Source: Thermoleophilaceae bacterium
GTDB taxonomy: Bacteria > Actinomycetota > Thermoleophilia > Solirubrobacterales > Thermoleophilaceae
Assembly: GCA_013812005.1 (NCBI GenBank)
Contig: JACCUE010000007.1
Coordinates: 1-8,901, forward strand
Length of the DNA stretch: 8,901 nucleotides
Direction of reading: 5' to 3'
Position 1 is the stretch's first letter. Each line of letters starts with the position of its first letter. The translations under genes and the position numbers were made by a program. This document shows, piece after piece, positions 5,548-8,901 of the stretch. The notes beneath the pieces were generated by a model. It saw nothing but the letters and a program-made list of their open reading frames with translations. It had not been told where the DNA came from and did not search any database.

Positions 5548-7092
5548 CTAGCAGCCGCTGTCCGCGAGCCGGCAGCTCTGCTCCCAGAGATCCGAGCCGA
5601 TCACGTCGCGCCTCTGGATCTCCAGCCACCGGGCATTCTCGGCCCTGATCTCAGCCAGCGTGGTCTCCACGTAGGCGGACTGCGTCGAGAGCACCCGCAC
5701 GCTGCCGTCGGTGCGCAGCGGGTCAAGCAAGGAGCGGCCCTCCAGACCGGGGGGCGGCTGCGCTCCGATCACATCGAGGATCGTGGGCAGAACGTCGATC
5801 GTCCGGGCCGGCGCGAGGTCGGTGCCCCGGCCGCGCCCTGAGGGCTGCTTGATGAACAGCGGCACGGACGCAATGCTCGCGACGTTGCCCGGCGTGACGT
5901 CTCGCAGCGGCTGGCCGGGGCGAAAGCTCACGCCGTGGTCGCCCGCCACCACGAGCAGCGCGCGGTCGTACATGCCGTTGCGCTTCAGGTGCTCGATCAC
6001 CCGTCCCAGCAGCCGGTCGGCGTAGCCCACCTGCAGCAGGTGCGCCCGCCACAGGTCGAGCGCGAGCTTTCGATCGCGGGACAGGTCGAGTGTCTCCCGC
6101 ACGCTCTCGGGCACCTGGTCCTGCCCGGGGGCGCGGTAGGCGCGTCCCGACGGCAGGCGCCGCCAGGGCCGGTGTGGCGTGAGCACGTGAAGGAAGTCGA
6201 GCGTCGGGCCCTGCTCGTCGCCGACGTCGGCGAGGAAGTCCCTCACCTCGCCATCGGGGTCGTGCTCATCGGGCCCGCCGATCAGCGGCGAACGGTCGGT
6301 CAGATCGTCGGGGGCGACGCCGAGCAGCGCCAGCCGGGGGGTCTCGTAGGCCAGAGAGCCCAGGGCCGACGGGGTCGAGGGGCCCTCGTCGGGGCATGCC
6401 TCCGCGGGGCAGAGGCGGGTGATCGGCTCCCTGACATCCAGGCGGTACTCCCCGTCCAGCAGGCTGAAGAGGTTCTGAGGCCAGCCGGTCGTGTCGGGCG
6501 GCGCGATGTCGATCGGTCCGCGGCGCCCGCTCAGCATGGCCGGCACCGCCACCGTCGTCTGGTCGGCCACCGTTGTCGCGTTCGGGTAGAAGGTGCCTTC
6601 GCGCGCCAGGCGGGCGAAGTTCGGGACACGCCGGGCGTCGAGTGAGCCGGGGGCCTTCAGCAGCGAGGTGGTGGGCAGCTCGTCCATCACGATCATCACG
6701 ATCGGGACGGGCTGCCGGGCCCGCACCGCCGGGCTCTCGGGCGCCACGCTCAGCGGAGCCGAGGCCAGGAACACCAGCAGCGCGCCCGGCGCCGCCACGG
6801 CGAGGAAGCGCAAAAACATTCGTGCGCCATCGGAGCGCCGCAGCAGCTCTAGGGTCCCCAGTGCGGCGACTACCGCAACGAAAATCAAGCCCCAGCCCGG
6901 GGCGTCGACCCCGAGGTATCGCCTCGCTCCCAGGTCAAGCTTGTTCAGCAGCTGCAGCGCGATCGCCGACAGCAGCGCGACCCGCACGCCGTCGTGCAGC
7001 GCCGGCCCCCAGCCCGGTCTCGCCCTGCCGGCGAGCAGTTCGGCCAGCAGGACGAGCGCCGGAACGACGAGGATGATGGCCACCGCGAACAC
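5548..7092 (-). CDS. Membrane-anchored sulfatase/alkaline-phosphatase-fold protein
   Basis: From the first ordinary start codon (GTG at 7092) the protein has 514 residues. Four hydrophobic segments (about 3-22, 36-52, 66-84, 92-114) are followed by an outward-facing enzyme domain of the sulfatase superfamily. Visible metal-site parts are Asp137-Glu138 in IVMDELPTT, the nucleophile region TTVAVPAMLSG (179-189), His302 and His307 in HVLTPHRPW, and Asp385-His386 in AGDHGVSF. The nucleophile is most likely Thr179 or Thr180, as in phosphoglycerol or phosphoethanolamine transferases. There is no CxPxR motif, so it is probably not a true arylsulfatase. Cysteines at 228 and 233 and at 507 and 514 could form disulfides outside the cell. 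A likely role is modifying an envelope polymer or lipid; the substrate is unknown. It follows rpsT on the same strand and probably shares its transcript. The N-terminus is probably longer (see 7093-7281). Confidence 0.85.
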   Translation of the reverse strand: MFAVAIILVVPALVLLAELLAGRARPGWGPALHDGVRVALLSAIALQLLNKLDLGARRYLGVDAPGWGLIFVAVVAALGTLELLRRSDGARMFLRFLAVAAPGALLVFLASAPLSVAPESPAVRARQPVPIVMIVMDELPTTSLLKAPGSLDARRVPNFARLAREGTFYPNATTVADQTTVAVPAMLSGRRGPIDIAPPDTTGWPQNLFSLLDGEYRLDVREPITRLCPAEACPDEGPSTPSALGSLAYETPRLALLGVAPDDLTDRSPLIGGPDEHDPDGEVRDFLADVGDEQGPTLDFLHVLTPHRPWRRLPSGRAYRAPGQDQVPESVRETLDLSRDRKLALDLWRAHLLQVGYADRLLGRVIEHLKRNGMYDRALLVVAGDHGVSFRPGQPLRDVTPGNVASIASVPLFIKQPSGRGRGTDLAPARTIDVLPTILDVIGAQPPPGLEGRSLLDPLRTDGSVRVLSTQSAYVETTLAEIRAENARWLEIQRRDVIGSDLWEQSCRLADSGC

Positions 7093-7281
7093 GACGATCG
7101 CCGCCGCCGGTGTCTTGCGTTCGGTGAAGAAGTCGGGTGAGCTCGTGGCCAGCGACAGAACGGGTTGCGCGACCGCAAAGGTCCAGAGTCCGAGCAGCTC
7201 CAGCGAGCGGTGTCGGAGCGCATGGGCGGACTCGGCGGGGGCGGCTTCACCCTCGGCGGCGATCGCCTCGGCTCCGAGAGG
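7093..7281 (-). other. In-frame N-terminal extension of the sulfatase-like protein without an ordinary start codon
   Basis: The reading frame of the sulfatase-like gene stays open for 63 codons above the GTG at 7092, back to the rpsT stop codon (7284-7282). It encodes a plausible extra membrane helix, LELLGLWTFAVAQPVLSL, then a hydrophilic stretch SSPDFFTERKT leading into the known first helix. From memory, related actinobacterial proteins begin with a similar LWxxAVAQPLLDLL...PEFF segment, so this is likely real coding sequence. Yet it has no ATG, GTG or TTG in frame. CTG codons occur at 7203 and 7197, an ATC at 7263, and an ATG at 7223 lies in another frame. Confidence 0.6.
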
Positions 7282-7542
7282 CTAGAGGCGGGCGCGAAGC
7301 CGCATGGCGCGGGACTTCTTGCGGGCGGCGGTGTTCTTGTGCAGCGCGCCGCTGCGAGCCGCGCGGTCGATGCGCGAGCAGAGAGTCCTGTAGGTCTCCT
7401 CGACCACTGCGCCGTCCTTGGCCTCGACGGCCGCCTCGAGGCGCCGGAACGAGGTCCTCACCGAGGATGTGTAGCGGCGGTTCTCGAGCCGCTCCCGCTC
7501 CGCCCGGTGGATCCGCTTTTCTTGTGATGCGATGTTGGCCAT
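7282..7542 (-). CDS. rpsT: 30S ribosomal protein S20
   Basis: S20 binds 16S rRNA early in assembly of the small ribosomal subunit. The protein has 86 residues, normal for the family, and starts MANIASQEKRIHRAERERLE, the characteristic basic helix opening. The end is RARL, with KNTAARKKSRAMRLRARL as the usual lysine/arginine-rich C-terminal helix (HKNTAARKKSRAM being the family's recognisable mark). The ATG at 7542 is chosen because the MANI start is diagnostic; the frame stays open to 7755 only as a shadow of murJ. No Shine-Dalgarno sequence precedes it. It is divergent from murJ, 61 bases apart, and is followed in the same frame by the sulfatase-like gene. In some bacteria S20 represses its own translation; nothing here shows whether that holds. 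Confidence 0.96.
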   Translation of the reverse strand: MANIASQEKRIHRAERERLENRRYTSSVRTSFRRLEAAVEAKDGAVVEETYRTLCSRIDRAARSGALHKNTAARKKSRAMRLRARL

Positions 7543-7563
7543 ATGCGTAAGAAAGTCGCGCGG

Positions 7564-7578
7564 GCGCAGGCCCTGCGC
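7564..7578 (-). other. Compact palindrome in the rpsT leader
   Basis: GCGCAGG (7564-7570) and CCTGCGC (7572-7578) are perfect 7-base arms around one base. As RNA it would fold as a six-pair stem with a three-base loop, about 22 bases before the rpsT ATG. The leader has no Shine-Dalgarno sequence, so a hairpin here could affect ribosome entry or bind S20. That is inference. Confidence 0.3.
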
Positions 7579-7588
7579 GACAGCGGCG

Positions 7589-7595
7589 TAGTGTA
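7589..7595. promoter_or_regulatory. Symmetrical -10 element shared by rpsT and murJ
   Basis: The seven bases TAGTGTA read as TAGTGT on the plus strand (7589-7594), upstream of murJ, and as TACACT on the minus strand (7595-7590), upstream of rpsT. Both fit the TANNNT pattern. The murJ copy ends 9 bases before its GTG, so a nearly leaderless mRNA is expected. The rpsT copy would give a leader of about 40 bases. No good -35 is seen on either side. Symmetrical -10 elements are known to drive transcription both ways in bacteria. Confidence 0.5.
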
Positions 7596-7603
7596 GCGCG
7601 GCT

Positions 7604-8901
7604 GTGTCCCCCCCCGATCGCCCGCGCGGCGGCCGCCTGGCCCGCAACACGGTCTTCTTCTCGGCGGCCACCGGTCTCTCGCGCGTGCTGGGACTCGTGC
7701 GGGAGGTGGTGGCGGCCGCCCTCTTCGGCGTCTCGGGGGCGATGTCGGCATTCACGATCGCCTTTCAGGTACCCAACCTGATCCGGGCCCTGTTCGCCGA
7801 CTCGGCTCTGCAGGGCGCGTTCGTGCCGGTGTTCACGGAGCTGCTGGAGAAGGGCGAGCGCCGCGAGGCCTTCCGGGTGGCCTCCAGCCTGTTCTTCCTG
7901 ATCGCCCTGGTGCTCGGCGCGGTCACCGCCGCGTTCATCCTGCTCGCCGATCCGCTCATGTCGCTGTTCGCCCCCGGCTTCGACGACGACCCGCGCCTGC
8001 GGGGCCTGACCGTGGCCCTGTCGCAGCTGATGTTCCCGATCGTGCTCCTGCTGGCGCTGTCGGGCCTGGTGGTCGGGATGCTCAACTCCTTCGACCACTT
8101 CAGCGTCCCCGCGCTCGCGCCGGTGGCCTGGAACATCGTGATCATCGCCGCCCTGGTCGGCCTCACCCCGGTCTTACCGGAGGAGGACCGGATCTACGCG
8201 TACGCGGTGGGGGTGCTGGCCGGCACGCTGATCCAGTTCCTGCTGCCGCTGCCGTGGCTGCGGGGGAGGGGAGGGAGCTTCAGCTTCTCGCTGGACTGGC
8301 GAAACGAGCATGTCCGGAGGGTGCTGTGGCTGATGCTGCCGGTCACGATCGCGCTCGGGATGATCAACCTCTCGCTGCTGATCAACTCCCTGTTCGGCAC
8401 GCTCGTGCAGGCCGAGGCGCCGGCCGCGATCGACAAGGCCTTCCGGATCTACCAGCTGCCGCAGGGGATCTTCTCGATCTCCATCGCCACCATTCTGTTC
8501 CCGACGCTGGCCCGCTTCGCCGCCCGCGGCGCCACCGACGACCTGCGCCGCACGATGTCGAACGGAGTGCGCCAGATCTGCCTGCTGCTGATCCCGAGTG
8601 CGGTGCTGATGGCGGTGCTCGCCGAGCCGATCACCCGGCTGCTCTACGAGCGCGGCGAGTTCGACGCCCAGGCCACCGACCTGGTCACGACCGCGCTGGT
8701 GTGGTGGTCGATCTCGCTGCCCTTCCAGGGGGTGAGCCTGCTGTTCTCGCGCACCTTCTTCAGCCTGCAGAGCCCATGGGCGACCACCGCCCTTGCCGGG
8801 GCGAACATGGCGGTCAACGCTGTCGTCGCGCTCGCCCTCTACAAGCCGTTCGGCATCGCCGGGATCGTGATCGGGACGGTCGCGGGCACGCTCGTGATGA
8901 C
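7604..8901 (+). CDS. murJ: Lipid II flippase MurJ (MviN family), 3' end outside window
   Basis: MurJ moves lipid-linked peptidoglycan precursors across the inner membrane. The frame has a stop at 7589-7591, and GTG at 7604 is the only start before the first helix. The first 432 codons of an expected 500-550 are present. Family marks: GLSRVLGLVREV (24-35), with Arg27 and Arg33 matching E. coli Arg18 and Arg24; QVPNLIRALFAD (55-66), with Arg61 matching Arg52; and FRIYQLPQGIFSISIATILFP from about 280, with Arg281 matching Arg270. These are the cavity arginines known to matter in E. coli. The position matching E. coli Asp39 is Ser48 (GAMSAF, where E. coli has ATDAFF). Helices are regular throughout. 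There is no frameshift. The reading continues past the window edge. It is divergent from rpsT and probably uses the shared -10 element. Confidence 0.95.
   Translation, partial: MSPPDRPRGGRLARNTVFFSAATGLSRVLGLVREVVAAALFGVSGAMSAFTIAFQVPNLIRALFADSALQGAFVPVFTELLEKGERREAFRVASSLFFLIALVLGAVTAAFILLADPLMSLFAPGFDDDPRLRGLTVALSQLMFPIVLLLALSGLVVGMLNSFDHFSVPALAPVAWNIVIIAALVGLTPVLPEEDRIYAYAVGVLAGTLIQFLLPLPWLRGRGGSFSFSLDWRNEHVRRVLWLMLPVTIALGMINLSLLINSLFGTLVQAEAPAAIDKAFRIYQLPQGIFSISIATILFPTLARFAARGATDDLRRTMSNGVRQICLLLIPSAVLMAVLAEPITRLLYERGEFDAQATDLVTTALVWWSISLPFQGVSLLFSRTFFSLQSPWATTALAGANMAVNAVVALALYKPFGIAGIVIGTVAGTLVM
7608..7615. repeat. C8 homopolymer at codons 2-4 of murJ
   Basis: Eight consecutive C bases begin one base after the murJ GTG start codon. 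They encode the end of codon 2 and all of codons 3 and 4 (Ser-Pro-Pro). A change of one base would put the start out of frame with the rest of the gene. It is the longest single-base run I noticed. Confidence 0.8.

Noticed and set aside
7265..7289. Intrinsic terminator just after rpsT (GCCTC with GAGGC)
   Set aside because: The stem is only about five pairs, has no T-run and would cut off the sulfatase-like gene, which has no other visible promoter.
7247..8098. A 283-codon minus-strand reading across rpsT and murJ
   Set aside because: It is a shadow: MurJ motifs are continuous on the plus strand and S20 is in a different minus-strand frame.
1..8901. CRISPR array, prophage, transposase or toxin-antitoxin genes
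   Set aside because: No regularly spaced repeats, no integrase or transposase motifs, and every coding stretch is accounted for by recognised families.

Overview
The window is about 70% GC or higher by eye. It carries six protein-coding genes and no sign of a phage, plasmid, CRISPR array or insertion sequence. Everything points to a chromosomal segment of a high-GC actinobacterium. The form of ComEC (SGQNV where SGLHV is usual), of S20 and of MurJ, plus apparently leaderless GTG/ATG starts, make a deep-branching class such as Thermoleophilia my best guess. That placement is from memory of the families and was not tested.

Layout, left to right: (1) bases 1-2142, plus strand, the 3' part of comEC (DNA-uptake channel), whose start lies outside the window; (2) 2143-2316, a 174-base convergent gap with a hairpin on the comEC stop codon and a 14-base inverted repeat whose arms sit at its two ends; (3) 2317-3780, minus strand, a 14-helix DHA2-type drug exporter; (4) 3781-3914, a divergent control region with two matching palindromes, one filling the spacer of a strong promoter; (5) 3915-4496, plus strand, a TetR-family repressor; (6) 4556-5512, plus strand, holA (clamp-loader delta subunit); (7) 5548-7092, minus strand, a membrane-anchored sulfatase/phosphatase-fold protein, probably with an N-terminal extension up to about 7281; (8) 7282-7542, minus strand, rpsT (ribosomal protein S20); (9) 7543-7603, a short divergent promoter region; (10) 7604 to the window end, plus strand, the 5' part of murJ (lipid II flippase).

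How they fit together: comEC, holA and rpsT are widely found close together in bacteria. Here that backbone is kept in order but split by two accessory units: the exporter/TetR pair between comEC and holA, and the sulfatase-like gene between holA and rpsT. The exporter and TetR gene form a classic self-contained drug-response module. The sulfatase-like gene probably shares the rpsT transcript. murJ is divergent from rpsT and the two seem to share one symmetrical -10 element.

I did not find an obviously new multi-gene system. The points most worth a second look are the twin operator of the TetR module, the missing ordinary start codon of the sulfatase-like gene (which lies in the same frame as rpsT, directly after its stop), the symmetrical rpsT/murJ promoter, and a MurJ without the acidic residue equivalent to E. 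coli Asp39.
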